A stretch of DNA of 64,000 nucleotides from Pichia kudriavzevii. Taxonomy: Eukaryota > Ascomycota > Pichiomycetes > Pichiales > Pichiaceae. The stretch spans positions 1,302,001-1,366,000 of the forward strand of contig NC_042508.1 in NCBI RefSeq assembly GCF_003054445.1, in the 5' to 3' direction. The notes beneath the pieces are model-generated. The model saw nothing but the letters and a program-made list of their open reading frames with translations. It was not told the origin of the DNA and did no database searches. Of this stretch, positions 47,066 to 55,529 are shown in pieces (the stretch's first letter is position 1; each line of letters starts with the position of its first letter). Made by a program: the position numbers and the translations under genes.

Positions 47066-48333
47066 GTTTTGAAATTTTAAATTGTGTGAAATGTACCCAG
47101 CTGTTCGATTGAAAAGAAAAAAAGTAAAATTTGGTAAAATTCAGTTGCTTTGATGTTGCTGTAACTGTGGGTGGATATCAATGAATAAGACAGATAAGCA
47201 CAAAGCTTTACAAGGGGAAAAGGGTTTGATGGGTTCACTCCTTCACTGAATGAATGGCAAGTACAACTGACGATAGCAAGATGAAGAAAGCGGGTGTGTG
47301 ATAGGACTACGTTTAAGACCAGAAAGAGAAGAAGAAAAACTTGGTGGGGGGGGGGGTTGAAAGAGGAAAAAACGGATGCTTCGATATCGTTCCTGACTAA
47401 CGTACATATCAGAGAAAAAGAAATTTTTTTTAGTTTACCTCCGGTAACAGATTTTTTTGGTGCGTATTCCTAAGAAAGGGAACAGTTTTAGAGCGAATTG
47501 GGAAAGTGCCCAACGGTTACTTTCGGAAGTTTAGAGCCGCACGTTACTTTTTTAAGGCATTTGAACCTTCTGGAACACGTATAGAACGTTCCTTCCACAA
47601 TCTTTGGGCGATCATTTGAGTTATGTTTTGCCTCACAAACATGTAGTTACAAACATCCTTTTCCCAACCATCTAAGTCCTTTTTGGGCTAAAACTCTACA
47701 AGGTAAACAAGATTGGGGATCCTTCGACACCAATACAAGCAAACCAAGTTGGTAAGGAAACAAAACAAGGTGTCAGGGAAAAACGGGGCACCCATATTTT
47801 GGCAGATTATATAAAATGGAGGCTTAATAGTTGTGCTCGACTTCCGGGTATTTTCCTTAACAAGAAATGCAAAATGCGCAAAATCACGTGTTAGTTTGTG
47901 TATTATTGCTCTCGGGTGAATCCTGTACTGCACACGGGGGCATTTTGTTTTTTTTTTTCGGGAAACAGGTGATATCCATCTTTTTAATGGGACACCGGCA
48001 TTTGTTTGCTTTTTCCGTCTATGCAAAAGTAACATATTTCTGGAATGCATTGGTTAAGCTTGTGGAAGTGGTAAGCACGCAAAATAATTCACTTGTATAG
48101 TAATGACGGTCACTTGGAAATATTGTAACCTTATAATAAGCTATAAATAAATTTTTTGACAGCTCAAACCTTATTGCTATGAAAGGGGGGATACACTATG
48201 CATATGCGCTTGAAAAAAAAAATAATTCCCCCGGGGGGGTACTAAAGAGTCGTTCAATACCATTGAGTTTAGGGATAATGCCGTACTTATTCTATACATT
48301 TAGAGTGTAAAATTTTATATACATTGCTGCCGA
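47066..48333. other. 1.27-kb gene-free interval with poly-G runs
   Basis: This interval lies between the Ras-like gene start and the end of HSL1. It contains G11 at 47346-47356, the heat-shock element at 47562-47592, and a CCCCCGGGGGGG stretch at about 48228-48239. A 120-codon reverse frame at 47688-48050 overlaps a forward 77-codon frame; neither has recognisable features. No gene is called. Confidence 0.35.
47562..47592. promoter_or_regulatory. Heat-shock element (five GAA/TTC units)
   Basis: Contiguous alternating units GAA-cc-TTC-tg-GAA occupy 47563-47575. After eight bases a further GAA-cg-TTC lies at 47584-47591, with CTTCC following. Three contiguous inverted nGAAn units form a perfect Hsf1 site. 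The nearest downstream gene in a promoter orientation is the Ras-like gene, whose start is about 500 bp away. Confidence 0.6.
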
Positions 48334-50118
48334 TCAGTCAGAGGGGACTTCACTCTCAAGTTCTTTGATCAAGATCTTGAATATCTCACACCAGTAATTG
48401 AAGGATTTCTCAGCCATTTCTAATTTAACCAATTTGACAAAACAACCTCCAAAACCATATTCCGATCCAATTTTTTCAATGACATTTACGCCAAGTTTAG
48501 TTTTCAAATTAGGGATATCATAAACGTACTCAAAGCCACCACCATTTTCAACCATATCTGTCAGTTTGAGTATCTTTGTTCTTGGGTCTTCCCTGATACA
48601 TTTCAATAATTCGTTCTTTGTAACAGTATCGCTCTCAATCATATATTCAGAGCCAACCCCTCTACTCCTAGGGGTATATTTGGGTTTCCTGAAATTTAAA
48701 GAAAATTTCCTTTTCTTACCTCCGGTTTCTCTAGCTTTTGAAGTGAATAATGATTGGAATTTGAAGTTACTTGTGCTCGAATTTGTAGTACTAGAAGTTG
48801 GCGATTTGCTGCTGAAAGCAGATGTTATTCTTTGAAACCAGTTTTTCTTCTTCGTACGAGAACTCTCAGTTGTCTTTATTTGTTTCCCATGTGATTTCGG
48901 AACTGATTTCTTAGTGGGTCTTTTGGTAGGCTCTTCGATAACTTTTTCGACAGCTTCCTCTGTAGTTTTTTGGGAGATTGGTGGGACATCATTCGTATGA
49001 TTCGAATTGCATACACCCTCTTCTTTAATAGGTGTTTTATCAAAGATATCGTTAGCTAGGTGCTTGTTTTCTGGTTGTTCCTCTAAGGTGGTATATAAAG
49101 ACTCACATACTCCACTTTCAAGGGTATCGTTACTATTATTATTATTAGAGTTAGAGTTAGAGTTCGAATCAAAGTTGGAATTAGACTTTAGGCTGGAATT
49201 AGAATTGGAATTGGAATTAGGTGGTGGAACTAGTGGTTCTAATTCCGGTGCATCTTGAAACCTCGAAACCAGTACGTTTGTGATCCTATCTCTCGAATCT
49301 TCAGATGTTGTTGTGATCATTGAGTTTCTAATTGATTTTCTATGGTAGTCAACATTGGGTAAGATGTTCAACTTTATTCTATTTGTTGAAGTTTTGATTA
49401 TACTATCATCACTTATGAGATTTGATTCATCCGCATCCTCAAAGACTTTACCGTCATTCAATTTTCTAATTTCAGACTCTGTGGGGGTAATCATCCGAAC
49501 TTCAATTGCAGAATGTATGCTATATGCTAAGTCACTAGTACCTTGTGAAAACTTCGAGTCCATTGATTTTTGAGCCGTATGACCGACACAAGAAACATCA
49601 AGCTTTCTCTCTTTTTTATTTAAGTCTTTTAATTTGATATCCTTATATTCATCGCTTAAGAAAGTGTTCAACCTTCTGGTCGATGAAGAACCAACTGATC
49701 TCAAACCAGAAAAGTTACGAATCATTAGACTATTATTCGACCTGTTGGAAATCCCCAGGTCTTTCTTCAGTTGTTCCAATTTGCTGATGGAATCATCAGA
49801 CCTAGGTGGATCAATTGTGACACTCTTTGAATCAATGGACGTATTAATAGTCTTATTAGTTGCTTCTTCAGAAAAGCTGGAATTTGCAATGTCCAATATA
49901 TCAATATCATCTTCTGCTTTTGGTTGTAATGCTTGTCGCTGTTGTGATGATGATGATGATGATAAAACTGGGTTTTTGAGTTCATTTTGTTGTTTGTAAT
50001 TGGATGGTTCTCCATCAAACAATTGCATCAAATATCTATATTCCTTTAAATCGGGTAACTCTGGTAAGTCCTTTGGGTTAACAGTAAATGATTTTGAATT
50101 TGATATTTCTTCTGTACT
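48334..50118 (-). CDS. HSL1: HSL1, 3' part (C-terminal region with KA1-like domain), out of frame with the kinase part
   Basis: This reading frame carries the C-terminal half of the Hsl1/Gin4-family kinase. It is open from just upstream of 50118, where it begins STEEISNSKSFTV and continues LPELPDLKEYRYLMQLFDGE; the first in-frame ATG is at 50031. It has Ser/Asn-rich linkers and Lys/Ser-rich segments. The C-terminal about 110 residues (SEYMIESDTVTKNELLKCI to the end) resemble the membrane-binding KA1-like domain of the family. Taken with the adjacent frame, the whole would be about 1,190 residues, a normal size for the family. It has no promoter of its own: the kinase frame overlaps it, so it is not an independent gene. 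Confidence 0.8.
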   Translation of the reverse strand, partial: STEEISNSKSFTVNPKDLPELPDLKEYRYLMQLFDGEPSNYKQQNELKNPVLSSSSSSQQRQALQPKAEDDIDILDIANSSFSEEATNKTINTSIDSKSVTIDPPRSDDSISKLEQLKKDLGISNRSNNSLMIRNFSGLRSVGSSSTRRLNTFLSDEYKDIKLKDLNKKERKLDVSCVGHTAQKSMDSKFSQGTSDLAYSIHSAIEVRMITPTESEIRKLNDGKVFEDADESNLISDDSIIKTSTNRIKLNILPNVDYHRKSIRNSMITTTSEDSRDRITNVLVSRFQDAPELEPLVPPPNSNSNSNSSLKSNSNFDSNSNSNSNNNNSNDTLESGVCESLYTTLEEQPENKHLANDIFDKTPIKEEGVCNSNHTNDVPPISQKTTEEAVEKVIEEPTKRPTKKSVPKSHGKQIKTTESSRTKKKNWFQRITSAFSSKSPTSSTTNSSTSNFKFQSLFTSKARETGGKKRKFSLNFRKPKYTPRSRGVGSEYMIESDTVTKNELLKCIREDPRTKILKLTDMVENGGGFEYVYDIPNLKTKLGVNVIEKIGSEYGFGGCFVKLVKLEMAEKSFNYWCEIFKILIKELESEVPSD

Positions 50119-51902
50119 CCCCCTTTGGGGTGATTTTCATCATGTTCTCCTTCGATGGGAGAATTTTGCAATCTAACAGCCAAATTTTTGATGCTAGCAT
50201 CATTTTTAATGCCCAAGTTCCTATTCATATTAATAATGGATAATGTTGAATCTCTCTTCATTCTAAAAGAAATTGACTTATTATAGGAAGTAGATGCAAC
50301 GATTTTAGATTGAGAGGTTTTCTTTTTGAGCTTCCCCTTTAAATCCTTTGACGAAGAATTTTTCATCGGTTTTATTTCTTGGACCTCTGACTTCAATACT
50401 TTTCCGTCTTCATCTTGGATTGTAGTAATAACTGTACTTGTTGATCTTGGGATTGTATTCTTTGGTTTCAGCGGAATTGCAGTTTGGGATATAGAATGAG
50501 TTAGGCTTGGAGGCTGAGAATCCAAATCATCCATATGAGTCAATTTGTAATTCTCCAATAGATAGTAGAACATCTTTTCTGGGTTATTTTCATCGTTCTG
50601 TAATGAATGAATAAGATGATCTTCGGGCAAGCCATGCCAGAGAGTCTGTAAATTACTCAGGATATCTTCATCGATATCTTTTATAGGTTTCGAAATATCT
50701 AAATGATTCAATTGATTCTCAATTTGGTTGCTATCATTGTATTCGACGTCTAGTGGGTAATATTTCAACATCAAAGGATGATTAAATATGTCCTGGATTT
50801 GGATTCTTTGATTTGGATCTACTCGAAGCATCGACCAAATCAAGTCCTTTGCCTCATTCGATAGGGATGAAGGCATGTGAAATTTACCTGTTTGTACTTT
50901 TAGTAATAGATTTCTAATATTGGGGTCATCGAATGGTAAATGACCAGTTAACAAGGCAAATAAGATGACACCGCAAGACCAAACATCACTTGGAGAACCA
51001 TGATAGTTTTTACCCGCAACAATTTCAGGTGAAGCATAATGGGGTGAGCCGCAAGAAGTTTCTAATAGTTTCTGTTTAGTCTCCAGAGCAGCCATACCAA
51101 AATCTGCAATTTTGATTCTACCGTATCTGTCAAGTAAGATATTTTCTGGTTTTAGATCTCGATGGCAGATGTTGAACTTATGACAATAAGATACACCACT
51201 GATGATCATCCTAAAGTAGGAGATTGCATCCCTTTCACTCAATCTACCGTTGTTGATCAAGAAATCAAACAATTCACCACCTTCAACATATTCTAACACT
51301 AGGTATAGTTCATCCTTATTTTCCCAGACATCATATAACGCCATTATATTTGGGTGTGATATCAATTTCATTATGATGATCTCACGTTCGATACCATAGG
51401 GGAGGCCATTTTCGTCAAACTTTTGTTTCTTCTTCTGTTTCCCCCTGTTATTGACACTGTCATTACCAATAGAATCATCAATGAACGTTTTTGGGATGAT
51501 TTTGATTGCTGCCAATTTGCCTGTTTGGATATGTTTTGCCAACCTGACACGCCCAGTGGAGCCTTTACCCAAGGTTCTGCCCAATCGCCAAGGACCAACT
51601 CTATTTTCCGTTTTCTTCTTTGAAGATGAAGATTGGGCCGACTGTTGGGACAATCTCTTGGTTGCATTGGCTACGGATTCCACCACTTTATCAATATGGT
51701 TAGGCTGGATCCGGCTCATATTCAAACGGTTCTGAAACTGGGATCGTTGTTTGTTGTCCATATTGTTGCTGTTGTGGTTGTTGTAATAGTTGTTGCTGTT
51801 GGTTCCTGCTCGATTCAAGAGGGCCTTTTTCGCAGCTTTCTTAGCAAACGACGGCGTGTTGTATGGATATATGTTTTCCTTGTTGGAAACGTATGTAGAC
51901 AT
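50046..51902 (-). CDS. HSL1: HSL1, 5' part (Nim1-type morphogenesis-checkpoint kinase domain), 618 aa as read
   Basis: The kinase domain lies at about residues 103-388. The Gly loop is GKGSTGRVRLA and the catalytic Lys is in AAIKIIPK. YGIEREIIIMKLISHPNIM, HRDLKPENILLD, DFGMAALE and SCGSPHYASPEI follow. These are closer to S. cerevisiae Hsl1 than to Gin4 or Kcc4. Hsl1 sits on septins at the bud neck and, with Hsl7, promotes Swe1 degradation. The frame ends about 23 residues after a GGGGG tract (reverse strand; plus positions 50119-50123). The continuation is found in another frame. A one-base homopolymer change at that tract would explain it, either a true mutation or a sequencing error. An ACGCGT box lies 368 bp upstream, suiting a cell-cycle gene. 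Confidence 0.9.
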   Translation of the reverse strand: MSTYVSNKENIYPYNTPSFAKKAAKKALLNRAGTNSNNYYNNHNSNNMDNKQRSQFQNRLNMSRIQPNHIDKVVESVANATKRLSQQSAQSSSSKKKTENRVGPWRLGRTLGKGSTGRVRLAKHIQTGKLAAIKIIPKTFIDDSIGNDSVNNRGKQKKKQKFDENGLPYGIEREIIIMKLISHPNIMALYDVWENKDELYLVLEYVEGGELFDFLINNGRLSERDAISYFRMIISGVSYCHKFNICHRDLKPENILLDRYGRIKIADFGMAALETKQKLLETSCGSPHYASPEIVAGKNYHGSPSDVWSCGVILFALLTGHLPFDDPNIRNLLLKVQTGKFHMPSSLSNEAKDLIWSMLRVDPNQRIQIQDIFNHPLMLKYYPLDVEYNDSNQIENQLNHLDISKPIKDIDEDILSNLQTLWHGLPEDHLIHSLQNDENNPEKMFYYLLENYKLTHMDDLDSQPPSLTHSISQTAIPLKPKNTIPRSTSTVITTIQDEDGKVLKSEVQEIKPMKNSSSKDLKGKLKKKTSQSKIVASTSYNKSISFRMKRDSTLSIINMNRNLGIKNDASIKNLAVRLQNSPIEGEHDENHPKGGVQKKYQIQNHLLLTQRTYQSYPI

Positions 51903-52527
51903 TGTCCGGTTAACCCAAGCACGTTATTCTATAAAGGGATGGATGAGAGGAGGGGGTTTGTTTGAGGTGACTAGTGTTGGGTCAAGAAAATAGCTATTAA
52001 ATGGGACAAATCACCAGATCAATAAATGGAAAGAAGAGCAGTATGTTCAAATTGAAGTGTGTATCGGCTAGTTGCGTCAATGTGTCGATGTTTGGTTCTG
52101 TGTAGCAGTCTGTGAGCCAGGGTGTGGTGGTTGGTGAGGTTAGAGTTAAAGTTATCAGGTCAATGAGATCAAAGAAGGAATTCTAGAGAAGTGTAAACAA
52201 AGCGAAAAAAATAGGCTTGAAGAATCGAGCAGGGGGATAAATCAGTGATCGACCACTACGCAATACCAAGACGCGTCGAAAGCGCCAGTGGAGGTAATTT
52301 TTAGGGCTGGCAAGCCCGGATAGTAAGGAGAAGATGGGGGGGGAGAGGTTGTTCTTTATAGCGTGAAATGGCGTATAGTATACAGGGAACATTATATAGT
52401 GTATAGTGTATAAGGTATGGTGTATAGTGTATAAGGTATAATGAAAATGAAAAGTACACTGACGAACCAGTGCAGAAAAGAAAGAAAGAAACAAGAGGAG
52501 GTGAAGAGGGAAGAGGGTATAGTATCT
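51903..52527. other. HSL1 upstream region with short tandem repeats
   Basis: This 625-bp gap contains a TATAGTGTATAAGGTAT-type imperfect repeat at about 52395-52442, a G9 run near 52337 and the GACGCGTCG motif at 52270. Frames of up to 103 codons run through the repeat and are not convincing genes. Confidence 0.4.
52270..52278. promoter_or_regulatory. GACGCGTCG motif upstream of HSL1
   Basis: The motif contains the MCB core ACGCGT and lies 368 bp before the HSL1 ATG. Hsl1 homologues are G1/S-regulated, so an MBF/SBF role is plausible. It is also a member of the recurrent palindrome family in this window. Confidence 0.5.
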
Positions 52528-53406
52528 TCACTTGTTGAATTGAGTTTGGGTATGTAGAGGCTGAGGAGAGGTGAATGTGACTTTACACTCTGGATCTGCA
52601 GATGTGCCTGTTTTCAAGGCAGCATTAGAAGAGCTAGAATCTGCGGTTGAAACCAAAATTGGTTTCTGTGACAAGGTAGAGGAGGATGGTGTAGATAAAT
52701 CAGCCGCCACTTGGTTGGAGTCTTTATTAAAGTCTTTGTATTTTGCCTGAAACTTCAGCCTCAAGTTTAGCAACAATTTAAGTAAATTTTCCAGCTTGTG
52801 AAACTTGTCCATTTCATGGTTAATGAGTTTGTACCCGGTTTGCTCGTCATTTTCCGTTATTTGGGGCTTGCTGAACCACTTCTGGACAATCTTGTTGATC
52901 TTCACATAACACTTGAGGTATTTATACTGTAGCAACGATATGTCAGTGTTCAACTGCAAGTACTTGAGAGCAAGCCACTTGCCGTCCTGCGACTCCACCT
53001 TGGGCGGGATGCCCAACTTGGACAAGGGCGCATCGGCAGCGTCATTGTCAAGCTTTGAATAGTCGCCTGTTTCCGGGTGGAAAGATTGTAACTGGAAATC
53101 AAGGTCGGTGTCAGATGCTGGTTTGTGGTTGTGGTTATGGTTATGGTTATGTAAATGATTACGCTTGTGCTTGTGTTTGTTGCTATGGGTGTGCCCCTGC
53201 ACGTCGTCCGAGTCCGACGACACTTCCGAGCGGCTACTGGAGACGCACCAAGAGGGGACGTGTTCCATGCCGTTCAATTGCTCGAGCTTCTCGCATTTGT
53301 TCAAGTTTGCAAGGTAGTCGGCCTTCTTTGAGAGAAGGGTCTCCTCCGAGGGGCAGTTTTCACAGTTTGTGATTTCCAAGTTTGGCTGGACAATATAGAC
53401 GTTCAT
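52528..53406 (-). CDS. Unrecognised protein with His/Asn tract, 292 aa
   Basis: I do not recognise this protein. The chosen start (53406, MNVYIVQPNLEITNCENCPS) removes an N-terminal extension of 129 residues present in the longest open frame. That extension is hydrophobic, low-complexity translation of AT-rich DNA and looks like promoter. The protein has an early coil (ETLLSKKADYLANLNKCEKLEQL), a Ser/Asp-rich stretch and a His/Asn/Lys tract (HNHNHNHNHK). A Lys/Leu-rich helical region follows (WLALKYLQLNTDISLLQYKYL, HKLENLLKLLLNLRLKFQ), then a Ser/Thr-rich tail. The helical part could be a binding domain. A later ATG (MEHVPSWC) is an alternative start. No function is proposed. Confidence 0.6.
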   Translation of the reverse strand: MNVYIVQPNLEITNCENCPSEETLLSKKADYLANLNKCEKLEQLNGMEHVPSWCVSSSRSEVSSDSDDVQGHTHSNKHKHKRNHLHNHNHNHNHKPASDTDLDFQLQSFHPETGDYSKLDNDAADAPLSKLGIPPKVESQDGKWLALKYLQLNTDISLLQYKYLKCYVKINKIVQKWFSKPQITENDEQTGYKLINHEMDKFHKLENLLKLLLNLRLKFQAKYKDFNKDSNQVAADLSTPSSSTLSQKPILVSTADSSSSNAALKTGTSADPECKVTFTSPQPLHTQTQFNK

Positions 53407-54065
53407 AAGGATTAGCAAAGACCAGTAGATGAAAACGTTTGTTGAAGAAGATAAGAAAGAAAGAAAAAAAAAGTACACTAAAAATTTGTAGTTTTCAACC
53501 AAGATGCAAGAAAATGGGAGAATTGGGCACTGGATGTAAAAGTGTGGGGGCGAGGAGGACAATAGATATATAACACCGAAACAATTGAACACAAGGATAG
53601 GAAGGGAGTAGTTTCTGCAGACTGGGTGCAGAGGAGCAGAACAAATACCGGAGACAGCCGTCCTAGCCATTCTAGCCGTCCTAGCCCGGATGGATAGGAC
53701 GGAGTATGTAAGTAGGAGTAAGAAAATGGTGGTGTGATCAAAGGACGTGTAAATAGACAAGTATACAATGCACAACGTGCAAACTGACAACATGCAATTT
53801 ACAAAAAAAAAAAAAAAAAAAACAGTATACGCTGTTCATCGAATGCTTAAAAATGTTAAAATTTTATGTGGACCCTTATGGAAACGACTCGATTGTTGCA
53901 CAAATTGGGAATCTGTCGATAATGACATGGTGCAGCATACTATTAGTAAACACTCTTCCTCAAAGTCTAGTTCTACATTATGACCTCACCCTTTAAAGCC
54001 ACTATCGCGCATTTCCCACACTTGGGCTTCCATTATCTTCCATTTGGTCCCCCTTGGCGGCACTC

Positions 54066-54131
54066 CTGCTTCCATGCCGCTTCCATACTGCTTCCATACT
54101 GCTTCCATACTGCTTCCATACTGCTTCCATG
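54066..54131 (+). repeat. 11-base minisatellite, six copies
   Basis: The unit CTGCTTCCATA occurs six times head to tail with variants (CCGCTTCCATA, CTGCTTCCATG). The period is not a multiple of three, so it is not coding-type. It abuts an unusually GC-rich stretch. Confidence 0.9.
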
Positions 54132-54345
54132 CCGCTCTCCGGCCAGCCCAGACCGTTCCCCGCACCGCCCCCATTTTTCGCCGCTCTCCCCACACGCGCC
54201 AAATGTCCGCGCGTCGCGTTTCTTTTTTCGCCGCAAACTGTAATGCATTTAGGAACCTCTGGACCAAACTGAATCTCTTGTGGAGTTAAGGAGAAACAAG
54301 AAAACCACTCTTGTATTCTCTCGATCGACGTAACGCGGCGCGAAG

Positions 54346-54355
54346 CGACGCGTCG
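54346..54355. promoter_or_regulatory. CGACGCGTCG palindrome upstream of MRPL39
   Basis: The ten-base palindrome lies 204 bp before the MRPL39 ATG, within a CG-rich patch (GGCGCGAAGCGACGCGTCGG). It is the same element and spacing as before RPC10 and RSC4. Confidence 0.5.
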
Positions 54356-54558
54356 GTCAAACTTGAATTTTCATGTTTCCTCATGGGAGAAGAGGGGTAA
54401 ACTTTACTGGAATTCTGGCAGAGCGTATCAGGAGGGAATAGCACACTGAATTCACAGACATCCTCACTAGACCTTGCACTTGTATACACTACTAGAACCA
54501 GTGGCACGTAAATTTACATACACACACATTCACACACACACACTCACACACATTCACA

Positions 54559-54786
54559 ATGGCAAAGGCAAAGGCAAGAACAACCATAGTTCAACTGGTG
54601 TCTACGGCAAAAACGGGTTATCGTAGAACCCTTCTTGTACCAAGAACCGCCAGAGAAATCACTCAGGTTAGATACGATCCTGTGGTGAAAAGACACGTCC
54701 TCTTTACAGAATCTAAAAAGAGGAAAGGTGAACAACCTAAACCTCTAGACTTCTCTAGAGGCGCCTTTCTCTGGAAAAAGAAATAA
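54559..54786 (+). CDS. MRPL39: Mitochondrial ribosomal protein bL33m (Mrpl39), 75 aa
   Basis: The protein matches S. cerevisiae Mrpl39 (70 aa), with TIVQLVSTAKTGYRR and TQVRYDPVVKRHVLFTESKKRK almost identical, then KPLDFSRGA. It is the mitochondrial homologue of bacterial L33 in the large subunit. The short basic N-terminus serves as the import signal. The zinc-binding cysteines of some L33 proteins are absent, as in the yeast mitochondrial form. A CA-rich leader runs up to the start codon. Confidence 0.93.
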   Translation: MAKAKARTTIVQLVSTAKTGYRRTLLVPRTAREITQVRYDPVVKRHVLFTESKKRKGEQPKPLDFSRGAFLWKKK

Positions 54787-55044
54787 TCAATGTATCTACA
54801 ACTATTGTATCTACAACTAATTCCTCTATAACTGCTATTCCTCTCTTGTCTATACTGGTCTATACTAACTATTTTCTCTCTATTCGTTTCCCCCCCCCTC
54901 TCCCCTTTTTTTTTCCCATCTCTTAGGTACACCTCTGTTCTGGTGTACTGGTTTGTCCGATTTATTTTTTTTTTTTTTCTCTTCTCATCTATTACAGTGT
55001 ATAATTTCCATAATGGGAAACCCAAAGGAGGGAGAACCCCCGAG

Positions 55045-55051
55045 TTACCCG
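55045..55051 (+). promoter_or_regulatory. Reb1-type site (TTACCCG)
   Basis: TTACCCGG fits the yeast Reb1 consensus and lies about 480 bp before the SPT5 start, in the gap after MRPL39. Reb1 sites mark nucleosome-free regions or terminate upstream transcription. Assignment is by sequence only. Confidence 0.4.
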
Positions 55052-55194
55052 GCCCAGAGTGTGGGGAACTAAAATTTTAAACTATATAGGTCAATTTCCC
55101 TCGTTATTCTCCTTGTTGGGGGGAGTGAGTCTCTTATTCTCGGTCTAGTTTGACCCATCTTTATATGGGTTATATTTCTCACTCACGGAGACTC

Positions 55195-55242
55195 TCGATT
55201 CACTCCCTCAACGATTCTCTCAACGACTCCCTCAACGATTCC
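55195..55242 (+). repeat. 12-base tandem repeat (CTCAACGATTCC), about four copies
   Basis: Units at 55207, 55219 and 55231 differ by one or two bases, and a weaker copy precedes them. The array lies about 290 bp before SPT5 and ends in a T tract. Confidence 0.75.
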
Positions 55243-55373
55243 CTTTTTTTTTTTTCAAAAGTGAGTGTCTTGTTTCTTATATACGGTGGCAACACTTGTT
55301 ACACAAGTCCAAACCACATGCGTTTCCCTTGATCTTTCCTTTTGTAATCTGTAGTTTGTAAACTGTCTCTCAA

Positions 55374-55412
55374 CTATACTGGACTGGACTATACTGGACT
55401 ATACTGGACTAG
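55374..55412 (+). repeat. CTATACTGGA tandem repeat in the SPT5 leader region
   Basis: A ten-base unit CTATACTGGA is repeated about three times. AGATTAGATTTAGATTAGA-like repeats run on after it to about 55445. The array sits about 120-155 bp before the SPT5 start and probably lies in or near the 5' leader. Confidence 0.75.
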
Positions 55413-55529
55413 ATTAGATTTAGATTAGACTTAAGTTAGATTTAGGTTGGGCTCGACTAGATATTGCATCTCACTCACGTCCTATCATAATTTCCTATAG
55501 TATCTAACCGCATACATAGTCAAGCAGCA

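Larger units (their letters stand above)
53407..54558. other. 1.15-kb intergenic region with minisatellite and GC-rich island
   Basis: The region has a 20-base A run near 53803, an 11-base minisatellite at 54066-54131 and a GC-rich block from about 54130 to 54240. It also has the CGACGCGTCG palindrome at 54346 and a CA-rich stretch (54519-54557) directly before the MRPL39 ATG. Several overlapping frames of 66-93 codons on both strands run through the minisatellite and are artefacts of it. Confidence 0.45.

Noticed and set aside
47688-48050. 120-codon reverse frame between the Ras-like gene and HSL1
   Set aside because: It overlaps a forward frame, has irregular composition and no start context; kept only as intergenic.
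50100-50140. Programmed -1 frameshifting in HSL1
   Set aside because: The in-frame codons around the tract (CCC AAA GGG GGA) do not form a canonical X-XXY-YYZ slippery site, and the family is not known to use frameshifting; mutation or sequencing error is preferred.
53407-53793. N-terminal extension of the unrecognised 292-aa protein
   Set aside because: The extra 129 residues are hydrophobic low-complexity translation of AT-rich promoter-like DNA.
53986-54289. Overlapping frames through the 11-base minisatellite
   Set aside because: The repeat period of 11 opens all frames on both strands; none is a gene.
55195-55242. CRISPR-like array
   Set aside because: Units are directly adjacent 12-mers without spacers in a eukaryotic genome; it is a simple tandem repeat.
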